Shown piece by piece: positions 1 through 8,609 of a stretch of 12,603 nt of DNA. Source of the stretch: Monoraphidium neglectum (taxonomy: Eukaryota > Chlorophyta > Chlorophyceae > Sphaeropleales > Selenastraceae). Location of the stretch: the NCBI RefSeq assembly GCF_000611645.1, contig NW_014012904.1:9559-22161 (forward strand). The letters run 5' to 3'. Positions within the stretch are counted from its first letter, which is position 1. Each line of letters begins with the position of its first letter. The translations under genes were made by a program, and so were the position numbers. Below the pieces are notes generated by a model. It did not search any database. It saw only the letters and a program-made list of their open reading frames with translations, and was not told the DNA's origin.

Positions 1-73
1 GGGGGGGGGTGGGGCGTGGTTCGCGGCAGGTTTGAAGTTGCAGTGATGAAGATGTTGACGTTTCACGCAGCAG

Positions 74-292
74 GACACATACCTGGCGCAAGAGCTGCTG
101 GGTTACATGAGTGGAGCTTGGGTGACTACTGTGTGTAAGACACAGCCTTCAATAGACAGAGTACTGCTCTGCAGGCCGGTCCCGGCTTGCCTGTTTGCAA
201 CAGATGAGCAGCATCAGCCAGACCGCCGCCTGCGTGGGCAATTTGAATCCTGGTGGGGGCAAGAGGCAGAATTTTGCAAGCATGATGACTGA
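74..292 (+). CDS. possible 3'-terminal exon of a gene running off the left edge
   Basis: An acceptor-like CAG sits at 71-73 and is followed by an open frame that begins DTYLAQELLGYMSGAW and runs to a TGA at 290-292. The first 16 residues look like ordinary protein, but the rest of the frame is unremarkable, and a GTGACT donor at about 122 could end the exon early. A TGTAA motif also lies inside it (about 134-138), which would fit an untranslated region just as well. I do not recognise the family. The strand is chosen only because the acceptor and the frame agree. It could equally be non-coding. Confidence 0.18.
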   Translation, partial: DTYLAQELLGYMSGAWVTTVCKTQPSIDRVLLCRPVPACLFATDEQHQPDRRLRGQFESWWGQEAEFCKHDD

Positions 293-773
293 TGCGATGT
301 CTCTCCAGGCGTGGGTCACGATGGAGGGAACACATTTGCCTGATTGTGTCGGCAGTTGCTGTGTAACATCCGCAGTAATCACAAGGCAGTCAAGCTCACA
401 GCTCGCGCGGCTTGGGGGCCGCCCCTGCTACAGTAGTAAGTCCAGGCAAATGAGGAAGCCCGTGGCACTCTCGGCGAGCACGCCCATGACACGCATGCTC
501 TGTTGTGGCAGCCAGGTGTGGCAGACCAAACAAGCCAGCGCTTTGAACGCTGCTGATTTGGAAACAGAAACCCCCTAGTAAGCCCCCCCGACTCACCTCT
601 CTGCAGCAGAGCTGGACCGGGGCCGCGCATGCCTCCTCTCCAGGTATCGATCAGGTTCCCTTGAAGGGATTTAAGGTTGTGACCTCCGCACTCCTGATCC
701 CCACAACCACCTGCCAGGCAGCTGGCCCACCCTTGGTGGCGCCAGCGCCCAACAGGCTCCCACGTGCACCGGT
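293..773. other. stretch without a supported gene
   Basis: Short open frames exist on both strands but none resembles a known family. The one splice-like signal is a GTGAGT donor on the minus strand near 590-595 (read as actcac on the plus strand). It could close an exon lying at about 595-800 on the minus strand, but no partner exon or recognisable protein was found. I see no RNA gene here. Confidence 0.4.
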
Positions 774-1218
774 TGGCGACGCAGCTGCGTTCTGTGCAGA
801 ACACATACTAGCGGGTACGTTGCCCAGGCCTGCACCGCGACAGAGCGGCACAGCTGCGTTCTGTGCAAAGCACATACTAGCGGGTGTGCCGCCGTGGCGG
901 CGGGGCGATGCATCTGCGTTCTGTGCACAGCACATACTAGCGGGTGCGCCGCCCTGGCCTGCGCCGCGGCAGAGGGACACAGCTGCATTCTGTGCAGTGC
1001 ACATACTAGCGGGTGTGCCGCCCTGGCGGCAGGGCGATGCAGCTGCGTTCTGTGCACAGCACGTACTAGCGGGTGCGCCGCGCCGGCCTGCTCCGCGGCA
1101 AAGCGCCACAGCTGCGTTCTGTGCAGAGCACATACTAGCGGGTGTGTCGCTCTGCCGGCGGGGTGATGCAGCTGCGTTCTGTGCACAGCACATACTAGCG
1201 GGTGCGCCGCAGCAGGCT
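774..1218. repeat. higher-order minisatellite, alternating 69- and 60-bp units (129-bp period)
   Basis: Seven copies of a core of about 40 bp (ctgcgttctgtgca followed by cacatactagcgggt) occur here. The motif gcgttctgtgca or its one-base variant starts at 787, 856, 916, 985, 1045, 1114 and 1174. The spacing is 69, 60, 69, 60, 69, 60, so the true repeat is a 129-bp dimer present three and a half times. The linkers also alternate: a longer one with gcctgcnccgcg, and a shorter one with ggcggnggggnga. All periods are multiples of three, so reading frames stay open across the array on both strands. The plus frame 661-1236 encodes a repeated AAFCAxHILAG peptide, and the opposite frame 651-1247 is also open. 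Whether either is translated is unknown. The core is conserved at third codon positions too, so it shows no clear coding signature. Confidence 0.9.
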
Positions 1219-1962
1219 GCCGCGACTGGGGCGTGAGGTGCAGTCAACGACCCAGGCGCGGCATGTTGAAGGCGTAGTCTGTAGTCTTATACGGTAGGTG
1301 TTGCCCGCTGTTGCTTGACCATCGTCGGTGCGTTGATGAGATCAACAACATGAAAGATCGAGCGAACGGTTGTAGATGTACGTGTTGGTGATTGTGTGTG
1401 AATAATAAATAATCAATAAAATGCGTGATGACCACGCCTTTTGTAGTCTTGTCGCGGAATGGGGAGGGGCAGACGTACGTTTCTGCTGGAAGGTCGCTCG
1501 GAAGGCCGCTTTGAGCGAGCTGATGGAGCAAAGATACCGGTATGGGTCTTGCCGTGGCGACTGCATGACGCATGATGATCACGTATGATACTCTGCCATG
1601 GGGTTTGACCCAGGTTTGACCGGCGCGGCGGCGCCGCGGACAGCGGCACAGCGCTTGCTGCAGTGCGCTGCGGTGTCGCGCCCGCCCCGCCCTGTCTCTG
1701 ATCTATTCCGCCCAGCATCCTGTGCGAAGAAGCAAGTGCGCGCTGTTTGTGCGAGGCGCTGTGGCGGCGCTGACCCCATCCTGCTCAGCGCAGCTTTGAC
1801 CCAACGTCCACGACAGCTCAACGCGTGACAACACACGGGGTCAGCACAACGCCGCGGCGTGCCAGGGCGTGTCTCCTGACAGCAAGAGTTGCAATGTTGG
1901 TGTGGAGTCATGCAGCTTCGAATCGCCTGCGGCTGAGGTACCTCATTGCCTCGTTGCCAAGC
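1219..1962. other. intergenic spacer with AT-rich patch
   Basis: No gene is supported. The stretch 1395-1425 (aataataaataatcaataaa) is strikingly AT-rich against a GC-rich background. Around 1603-1640 there are two TTTGACC motifs followed by a GC palindrome (cggcgccg), with another TTTGACCC near 1795. The plus frame 1598-1828 (76 codons) and the minus frame 1244-1582 (112 codons) resemble nothing I know and are of a length expected by chance in such DNA. Confidence 0.5.
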
Positions 1963-1967
1963 TTACA
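1963..1967 (-). terminator. candidate polyadenylation signal (TGTAA) for the OBG gene
   Basis: The minus strand reads TGTAA here, about 122 nt past the OBG stop codon. TGTAA is the known green-algal equivalent of AATAAA, usually 10-20 nt upstream of the cleavage site. It is the first such motif after the stop. It has not been tested against transcript ends. Confidence 0.5.
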
Positions 1968-2088
1968 CAGTACGAGAGCCCGACACTCATTAACGATGAA
2001 GGGTTTGGCAATGGCAAGCCAATACCAAGCGTCAACGGATGCCTGCCTGACCCACCCCAAGGAATCGTATCGCCAAGCCTGTGCCCGG

Positions 2089-5000
2089 TCACTTTTTTGC
2101 CCCCGGCCATGCCGCGACGCCCTGGCGGTTGCGGCCCCGCGACCGCATGTCCTCGAGCCACGCGGAGTACACCGCCGCGTCCCCGCGCTCCTCGCTCCAC
2201 ACAAACTCGCCGACGTCCCCGAGCGCCACGCTGTCGCCCTCCTTGATGCCGGCGTCGCGTAGGGACTGGCTGATGCCTGAGACATCCAGCACGCGCTGGA
2301 ACCTGGGGGTGTGGACATGGGGGTGGCACAGAGTGATCCACACTGGTGAGAAGTGTGATTGAGACAGCGTGCGAGTGATCAAAGATGGTGCACACTGCAT
2401 GTTTGGGGGAAGCTGTGTGTGCGCAGCCAGCATCATGCTCTGCCTGGGAGCCTCATGGTCCCATGATGCAGCCGCAGCCCCTCTCGGCAGCAAAAGGCGC
2501 GGTGCACGACATGAACCTTGACTCACCTCTTGACGGCCTCGTAGTAATCCCAGTTAGTCATCTGCGCGAAGCGCTCGATGGCGCCACCCCTCACGTAGTA
2601 CAGCTGCTCGCCGCCAGGCAGGGGGAGGGGCTCCTTCTCGACAGTGAACCTGGGAGCACGCCGGGCAGAGGCGCGCAAGAGTGAGCAAGCGTGTGCAATG
2701 CATGCACGTGCGTGTATGTGTGTGAGCACGTATACACATGCACACGTTTGGCAACAGATGCGGCGCCATGTGCATGTTGGCAGGCATATGGTTTGCCACA
2801 AACGCGCAGACACACACGTGCGCGCACGCACGTACGTGCGAGCGCGCACGTGTGTGTGTGAGAGAGAGAGAGAGGGGGGAGAAGAAAAAGGAAGAGGGGA
2901 GAGGCAAAAGAAGAGGGACTGCCGTGCAAGCGTGCCCCTGGCCAGCAGTGGCCTGCACCAGGCCTATGGGGGGTCCTGGGCCGAGCCCCACCTGTCCATG
3001 CGCATGTCGCTGTCAAAGCGCCGGGGCAGCTTGGTGCGGTTGAGCGCGTCCGTGGAGGCCTCCATCTCTGCCGGGCCAAGCTCGTCCAGGACGCCACGCA
3101 CCGCACGCACCAGGTCTGCGCGGGGCGTTGGAAAACACAACAGAGAGCAACATAAAGAGAGGTGTGGGAGGACGCAATGCACCATGCACACCAGGTCTGT
3201 GTGGGGCGATGCTGCATTTGACATGCTTGAATAGTTATGTGGGGAGAAATGTGCACGTGCAAAGAGAGAGGGCAGCAGCGCAGCGGCTCCGCTCCTTCTG
3301 AGAGTCCCTTTGCCCCCTGCTGCCCCCTTGCCAGGGCCGCCGCGCTCGGCCCGCCGCACCCGTGACGCCGCGGCCCGTGGCCGCGCTAATGGGCACGACG
3401 TGCGCGGGGTCCAGGCCCTCCTCCTCCACCAGGTACTCCCTCACAAACTCCCAATAGTCCCCAGAGTCCGGCACGTCGGTCTTGTTGTACGCCACGACCT
3501 GGGGGCGCGTTGGTTGGGGCGGATGGGGCGGTTGGGGGTGGTTGGACAGGTCAGGAGGGGGTTGTGGCCGGGCCTGATGGACGCCGGGATACTACATGGG
3601 GCTTGGCCAGGCGGCGTGCTGCAGTGTCCCCCGCTTTAACACTCAGGTTGAGAAGGCGTGGTCAGCGAGAGGCAAGGGGTTGTTAATGTAAGAGCGGCAG
3701 GAGCCAGCAGGCAGCAGTAGGTAAGGTGACATCCGCAAAAAGGCCTGAAGCCAGGAAGCGGCGGCAGGCTTTGTCACATCCCACAGTTTGTGCCAGGGGC
3801 CATGTCGGGCCCCAAACTGTTGGTGTTGGGGCCTGGCGAGGGAGGGTATCCCGCCACCCCCTGTCACCTGCGGCTTGTCCCTGATGTCGGGGTTGAAGAG
3901 CTCCAGCTCCAGGTTGATGGCGCGGTAGTCACCCACCTGGGTTGGTGTGCGGTTGACGGTTGATGGATCAGGGTCGATGGTCGATGAGTAATGAATCAGG
4001 GTTGATGGTTGATGATTGATGGTTTAGGGTGGGGGGTGTGGGGTGTCTCAAGGTGTTTTTGATGATCAAGTTTGGGGGCCGCCGATGTGAGGATCCACAA
4101 ACGCACTCAAAGAGGTGCATGGCAACGATTAGGCTGGAGACAGAGTAGAGCTTGTCACGCCGGGCTGAAACGCAAGAATTGAGCGCACCAAGAGCGCGCT
4201 AACAAGCACCCGCGCACCGGGTCGGGGCTGGTGCCGTCCAGCACGTGCACGAGGACGCGGCAGCGCTGCACATGGCGCAGGAACTGGTGGCCCAGGCCGT
4301 GGCCCTCGTGGGCGCCCTCCAGCAGGCCGGGGACGTCTGCAGTGGCAAAGCACGAATACCGTATTAAGGGGGGGTGGGTAATGCAAGTGGTGGCCTGGCA
4401 GCAGCGGGAGGCGCGGCAGCAGAGGGAGGCGCAGCCTCGGCAGTCAGCCAACGGCGGCGCCTGACGCAGCGCGAAAGAGTGGCTGGGTCCCGTGCCGACT
4501 GTTCAGGTGGCCGAGGCAGCCGTACGCGCCAGAAAATCCCTTGCGTGTGCGAAACCCTTACCAGCGAAGACTGTGGTGCGGAAGTCCATCTCGCAGACCC
4601 CGAGGTTGGGCACCAGCGTGGTGAAGGGGTAGTTGGCGATCTTGGGGCGCGCCGCGGTCAGCACGCTCAGCAGGGTGGACTTGCCTGGGGGTTGCGGGTC
4701 AGAAATCGGGAACAAACCAAGATTCAACAGCCTCGGCATTTCAATATCTTCAAGGTATGGCGGGGAACGAAGATGTGCGGTGTTGCGGCCACAAACCCTG
4801 TGACCCTGAGAACAGCAGGCCCCGCGGGATCGGTCTGCGCCGCCCTCCAGGCAGAACGGGCCGCGCAGCCGCACGGGTGCGCGGAGCGCCGACGCAGGCC
4901 CCCAAGCGCCAAGGCGGGCGCCCTGCGGCCCGACTATCGGTCTCGCGTGCATCCGCCGCTGCCCTTACCCGCGTTGGGGATGCCCACAATGCCGACGTCA

Positions 5001-5187
5001 GCCACCACCTTTTGGGAGGGGGGGGTTGGTGATAACGTGATGATAATGAGGATGACGACATTGGCATTCTAATGGCAAAATCGTCGGGTGCTGGGGCGTC
5101 AAGGCGTGTGTGGTAGCGTCAAGCAGCAGCAGCAGCACCAGCACCAGCACCAGCAGCACCAGCACCAGCACCAGCAGCAACAGCAGC

Positions 5188-5218
<31 letters not shown>

Positions 5219-6694
5219 GCAGCAGCAGCAGCAGCAGCCCTGTCTGTGCCCCGGAGGCCATCCACAAATCACCCCCCTGCCCCCCCTGTCACCGCACCTT
5301 AAGCTCCAGGTCAACATACTCCTCGCGCCCTGCCTCCCCCCTCTCGGCAAACGCCGGCGCCGTGTTCTTGCCCGTCTTGAAGCTCAGGTTGCCGCGGCCG
5401 CCCCTGCCGCCGACGAGCAGCAGCGCTTTCTGGCCGTGCGTCAGGAGCTCGGCCAGGGGCGCCTCCCCCTCTTCCGCGCCCTTCATGCGGATGATGGTGC
5501 CCAGGGGGACGCGCACCTCCAGGTCGGTTCCGTTGGCGCCGTCCTGCATCGCGCCCTTGCCTGCCGCGCGGTGGGCAGGGGCAGGCATGAAACGCTTTGG
5601 TCAACAGATTTATGGGGCGCGAGCGGCGGGATCGAGGTTTGGGCGTGGCGCCTAGGGCCGCGTGCGTTCATGCCCTGAGGCTGCCGCAGGAAGATGCCCG
5701 TCGCCGTTTTGCAGCCCCGCATGCTGCACGCCAAACGACTTGCAATGACGGTGCCGGGGCTGCTGAGATGCGGGCTACGCGCTGCGCGATGCACAGCCGC
5801 GTCGCGCCTGCCGCCAGCTTGGCAGGCATGCCCTCACACGGCCCCTACGGATGCTTTCTCCATTGCAGGACATGTGTAGGTGCTTCATTCTCCAATGCAA
5901 AGAATGCCATATGTGCAAATGCCGCCCTCGTTGCCCTTATGTATGCAGGCTTCACGCGCACCTGGAGTCCCGTTGTGCGCGCGAAAGTGCGCCTGGTTGC
6001 GGAACGGCAGGAGGCTGTTGATGGACTCGTCGGCGACCGCCCAGACGTTGCCGCCGCGCCCGCCGTTGCCGCCGTTGGGGCCGCCGTGCTCCACAAACGG
6101 CTCTCTCCGGAACGCGACGCAGCCGGCGCCGCCGTCGCCGCTCTTGATATAGATGCGGGCGGTGTCGAAGCAGCGGACCGCCTGGGGGAGGCGCTTTTCG
6201 CCAGACACCATCCCACCGCCGCCGCCGCCGCCAGCGCCCCCACTGGACCCCCAGCCGTCCAGGCCGCCGCCGAATACGTCCCCGTCTTCGTCGCCGCCAA
6301 ACTCTTCGTTTAAATCGGCGTTTGCCAAGTCTTCATCTGTGATTTGGACCTCAACCGCATCACGCTGCTGTTGCTGCAGCTGCTGTACGCCGCCCCTGCT
6401 GCGGTTGCCGCCACTCCCATTGCCGCTGTCGTCCTTGCGCTTACGCTGCTTCTTTGTCAGGCTGAGGAGCTTGTCTGACCACTCGCCGGTGCTTTGCGGG
6501 GCGGAGGCGGCGCGCGCGGGGCCGCAGCGGCCGCCACCTCGAAGCGGGGCAGCAGCGGCCGCCGCGTGGGACGGGGGCGCGCCGCCACGCGGGCCCGCGC
6601 ACCGGCCGGCCCTGCATTGATTCACGGACCCATAAGAGAGCGCATGCGGCGCCCTTCCGCTGGTGCTCGCCCCGGGCTGAGCACGGGACTGCAT
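2089..6694 (-). CDS. OBGC: Obg/CgtA-type GTPase, probably plastid ObgC (10 exons, 648 aa)
   Basis: Exons on the minus strand: 6694-5962, 5560-5298, 5008-4969, 4684-4562, 4336-4218, 3936-3868, 3498-3360, 3115-2992, 2649-2527, 2302-2089; they sum to 1947 nt with all phases consistent. The Obg family are GTPases needed for large ribosomal subunit assembly; ObgC acts in plastids. Residues 1 to about 70 are rich in Ala/Arg/Ser/Gly with few acids, as in a transit peptide. A Lys/Arg patch (81-87), a Gln run and an acidic-Gly linker follow. The glycine-rich Obg fold is about 177-334 ([35 protein letters not shown]). The G domain has G1 GIPNAGKS (341-348), G2 YPFTT (364-368), G3 DVPG (387-390), G4 NKTD (454-457) and G5 SAA (487-489). 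The OCT domain is about 538-610 ([20 protein letters not shown]). A basic tail of about 35 residues follows. The frame is open upstream to 6985, but the ATG at 6694 gives a sensible transit peptide and lies downstream of the divergent gene at 6901. A mitochondrial location is the main alternative; the family call is very secure. Confidence 0.95.
2700..2930. repeat. CA/TG, palindrome and GA low-complexity tract in OBG intron 8
   Basis: Intron 8 (2650-2991) is filled with alternating purine-pyrimidine sequence (gtgcgtgtatgtgtgtgagc and similar). A palindrome at about 2810-2857 follows, and then a plus-strand purine tract with few interruptions, starting as (GA)n at about 2860 and running to about 2920. 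Read in the sense of OBG, the purine tract becomes a long polypyrimidine stretch upstream of the palindrome. Confidence 0.85.
2810..2857. repeat. 48-nt near-perfect palindrome
   Basis: The arms 2810-2833 and 2834-2857 are reverse complements, with a single A-A mismatch at 2826/2841 and no loop. The centre is cgcacgtacgtgcg. It lies inside OBG intron 8, and the sequence is mostly alternating purine-pyrimidine. It would form a stable hairpin in the pre-mRNA or a cruciform/Z-DNA element in DNA; any function is unknown. Confidence 0.85.
3950..4030. repeat. degenerate GGTTGAT-type heptamer repeat in OBG intron 5
   Basis: About ten diverged copies of ggttgat, gatcaggg and ggtcgat run through intron 5 (3937-4217). 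A G-rich stretch (gggtggggggtgtggggtg) follows at about 4026-4044. The array is short, imperfect and intronic. Confidence 0.6.
5122..5238. repeat. compound triplet repeat (CAG/CAC/GGC) in OBG intron 2
   Basis: The plus strand shows CAG repeats, then mixed CAC-CAG units, then about ten GGC units (about 5186-5213), then CAG repeats again. It lies wholly inside intron 2 (5009-5297), between two exons of the conserved GTPase, and so is not translated as part of OBG. Long frames encoding poly-Gln, poly-Ser or poly-Leu across it are by-products of the triplet period. Confidence 0.9.
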
Positions 6695-6900
6695 GCTGCG
6701 GGGTGTGTGGTGTGCCGAGTGCCGACTTGGCGGCTCAGAGCGAACGCCTGATTGTATGTTGAATATACTGATGTGGCTGCCTGAAATATATGTCGCCAGG
6801 AGCCATTGACTGTGCAGTCCAGCCAAGATCACAAATACGCGGCACCCCAACAAAGTGCACAACCACCCGTCAGCGCGCCCATTCAAAAAAGAGCGGAAAC
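6695..6900. promoter_or_regulatory. short divergent promoter region between OBG and the Cys-rich gene
   Basis: Only 206 nt separate the two start codons, which point away from each other. The stretch 6751-6792 is locally AT-rich, with gaatatac and aaatatatg elements that could serve as core promoter sites on either strand. No known regulatory motif can be assigned. The 5' UTRs of both genes must fit here or overlap, and the OBG transcript may start inside the neighbouring gene. Confidence 0.45.
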
Positions 6901-7720
6901 ATGCGCTGCGCTCTTGTAGTAGCGCTGTGCGCCACGCTTGCCCTTGCCGCTGCGGCGCATGCAGCGGCCCCCGCTTCTCCTTCACCCAGACCGAGCAGTG
7001 GGAGCTCGCCCGCCACCTTGACCTGCTACACTCCCTTTCCCGCTCCGGGTGCGTACGTCATTTGGTGCCATAGCCGCGCTGACGGTGTCCCCAGCTGCCA
7101 TCTGGCACCATTGCATGGACAGGCTGTCCTGCACCCAGCCCCTGCAAATCATGAACACGCGCGCCCTGCGACACGTGCCCCCATCTCCCCCTTTGCCCCA
7201 GGCGGTGGCACCATGCTCTACCCCATGGCGTTCAGCAAGAAGGAGGCCCAGGTGTGCGCGCGCTACTCCTTCGTGTGCGAGACCGGCGACACCGCGTGCA
7301 CCCCTGCCGAGCAGAAGAGCCGCGCAAGGCGCTGGAGCTACGTGCCCCTCGCCAAGTCCACCTGCGACACGCTGGGGAAGGTGCCAGGTGCGCACGCACC
7401 AACCTCAACGGCGCCTTGGCAGGTTGATAATGTAGGGCAACATCAACCTGCCTTGCCGCGCATTATCAACCCGCTGTGCAACGCTGGCCACGCGGGCCGG
7501 GCTGGTGGCGGTGTTCATGGCAGGTGCGGCACGGCCTGGCTCCCCAGCGGGGCGGCGCAAACCTCCTTCTGCCGGCCCCCTGCTCTCCCCCTGATCAATG
7601 TGACGACCTCTGCCTGCAGGCATCAAGAACCTGCTGTGCTGTGCTACCGACAAGTGCAACAAGCCCGACCCCAAGTTGGACCCAGCCACCAAGGTCTCGA
7701 ACGTCCTTATCGGGCGCTGA
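6901..7720 (+). CDS. secreted eight-cysteine protein with Ly6/uPAR-like CCxxDxCN signature (3 exons, 144 aa)
   Basis: Exons 6901-7048, 7202-7387 and 7620-7720 give 145 codons including the TGA. Both introns (GTGCGT..CAG and GTGCGC..CAG) are phase 1, splitting Gly codons. Residues 1 to about 23 are a clear signal peptide (hydrophobic Ala/Leu/Val core, AHAAA cleavage area). A Pro/Ser-rich linker follows (24-39). The mature part has exactly eight cysteines: C42, C68, C75, C82, C104, C118, C119 and C124. The beginning LTCY and the end [10 protein letters not shown] match the usual start and end of Ly6/uPAR (three-finger) domains, and the C68-C75 and CC-4-C spacings also fit. The C82-C104 gap does not fit the usual pattern well. 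The short polar tail gives no obvious GPI anchor signal. The protein is probably secreted or periplasmic with up to four disulfides; its role is unknown. Nothing suggests a toxin. The gene model is secure; the fold is a hypothesis. Confidence 0.8.
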
Positions 7721-7826
7721 TCCCACACAATGGACACCTCCGTGTTCCGCCCCAGGCGCCTCGACAGGCCCGCGACCCATGCCGTACTTCTAGCCAAGCT
7801 CTGTAGGCCATCAGTCCATTTCTGCG

Positions 7827-7849
7827 CACACACACACACACACACACAC
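7827..7849. repeat. (CA)n microsatellite
   Basis: About twelve uninterrupted CA units lie some 107 nt past the stop codon of the Cys-rich gene, probably in its 3' UTR. Confidence 0.95.
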
Positions 7850-8338
7850 CGTGATACGTAATCATCACTGCTCACTGACCATCAGGCGACGCTGGCCGCA
7901 AAGCTGGCCCAGCAGTCAGACACGCATTGACCGTGTTTGATGCCTCTGATAGTCTAGCAGGGGCTTGATTGCGGCGTTGTCTGGTGCATGCACCATCCGG
8001 CACAGCTGCATCAGCAGCAGCAGCGGGGCTTTTCCCCAGGTGCTGACCAAATCTTGCGGCGATGCTGGTCACTGCACCCTGGCTGCTCAAGGGGGCCAGG
8101 CGGGGGGGCGCTGTGCCGGCCTGCCGCACCCCCCTGGGTTCTCCCATGCGGTGATGGGTGGGTGGCGCTGTGTCCGTGAGTTGGGCAAACGCAACCCCCA
8201 CATGGGTACCCCTGGCTTGAGGGGTGGGGCAGTCTGGTATGTCCTGCAACCACCTATTTATACAGTGGCATGTTGACAGGTTATAGCTCCCAGCGCGTCA
8301 CCCAATCCACAAGTATCCTTTCAGTCTATTCGACAAGA

Positions 8339-8343
8339 TTACA
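8339..8343 (-). terminator. candidate polyadenylation signal (TGTAA) for APC13
   Basis: The minus strand reads TGTAA about 270 nt past the APC13 stop codon, consistent with green-algal poly(A) signals. The motif is only five bases, so chance is possible. Confidence 0.35.
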
Positions 8344-8373
8344 CACCCACATACCTGTTGAACACGATCCGCT

Positions 8374-8378
8374 TGTAA
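8374..8378 (+). terminator. candidate polyadenylation signal (TGTAA) for the Cys-rich gene
   Basis: This is the first plus-strand TGTAA I find after the stop at 7720, about 650 nt downstream. If it is used, the two converging transcripts would overlap by a few tens of bases. A nearer variant signal (tgtag at about 7802) is an alternative. Confidence 0.25.
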
Positions 8379-8609
8379 ACTTTGTGTGCATTCAATGCCG
8401 TCGGGGTCACAAATGTGGCGCAAGGAGCAGCAACTGAATACGCTCAGCAGCCAATCAGCCATGCGGGCGCCCATAGCAACCGCTAGCAAGGGACAGCCGT
8501 ATAAGTGCGCATACACACCCAACGCGTAGCTGCCAAGCGGAGGTTGCGCGCCTCTCAGGGCCGAGTCGCCGCTCTCGGCCGGTCCCGCCCTTGAACAGGG
8601 GCCGCGGCG

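Larger units (their letters stand above)
7721..8609. other. tail-to-tail region between the Cys-rich gene and APC13
   Basis: No gene is supported here. It should contain the 3' UTRs of two converging genes. It holds a CA microsatellite, a short CAG run (about 8007-8025) and a CCAAT motif near 8452. The open frames on either strand resemble no known family. Confidence 0.5.

Noticed and set aside
1..16. Poly-G run at the left edge
   Set aside because: Probably a simple-sequence or contig/read edge effect; too short to interpret.
774..1218. CRISPR-like array (conserved core of about 40 bp separated by 20-33 bp)
   Set aside because: The spacers are not unique: they fall into two alternating, mutually similar classes. 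The context is a eukaryotic intron-rich genome with no cas genes.
1860..1935. tRNA-like T-loop (cttcgaatc)
   Set aside because: The flanking bases do not form a T-arm stem, and no anticodon arm or acceptor stem can be drawn around it.
4022..4030. Plant-type telomere repeat (TTTAGGG)
   Set aside because: There is only one copy, inside a degenerate intronic heptamer repeat.
5088..5678. Plus-strand frames with long poly-Gln, poly-Ser or poly-Gly runs
   Set aside because: They are shadows of the triplet repeat in OBG intron 2 and of the antisense of OBG exon 2.
6695..6985. N-terminal extension of OBG to the ATG at 6985
   Set aside because: It would overlap the signal-peptide exon of the divergent gene, and it adds a region unlike a transit peptide. 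The ATG at 6694 is preferred.
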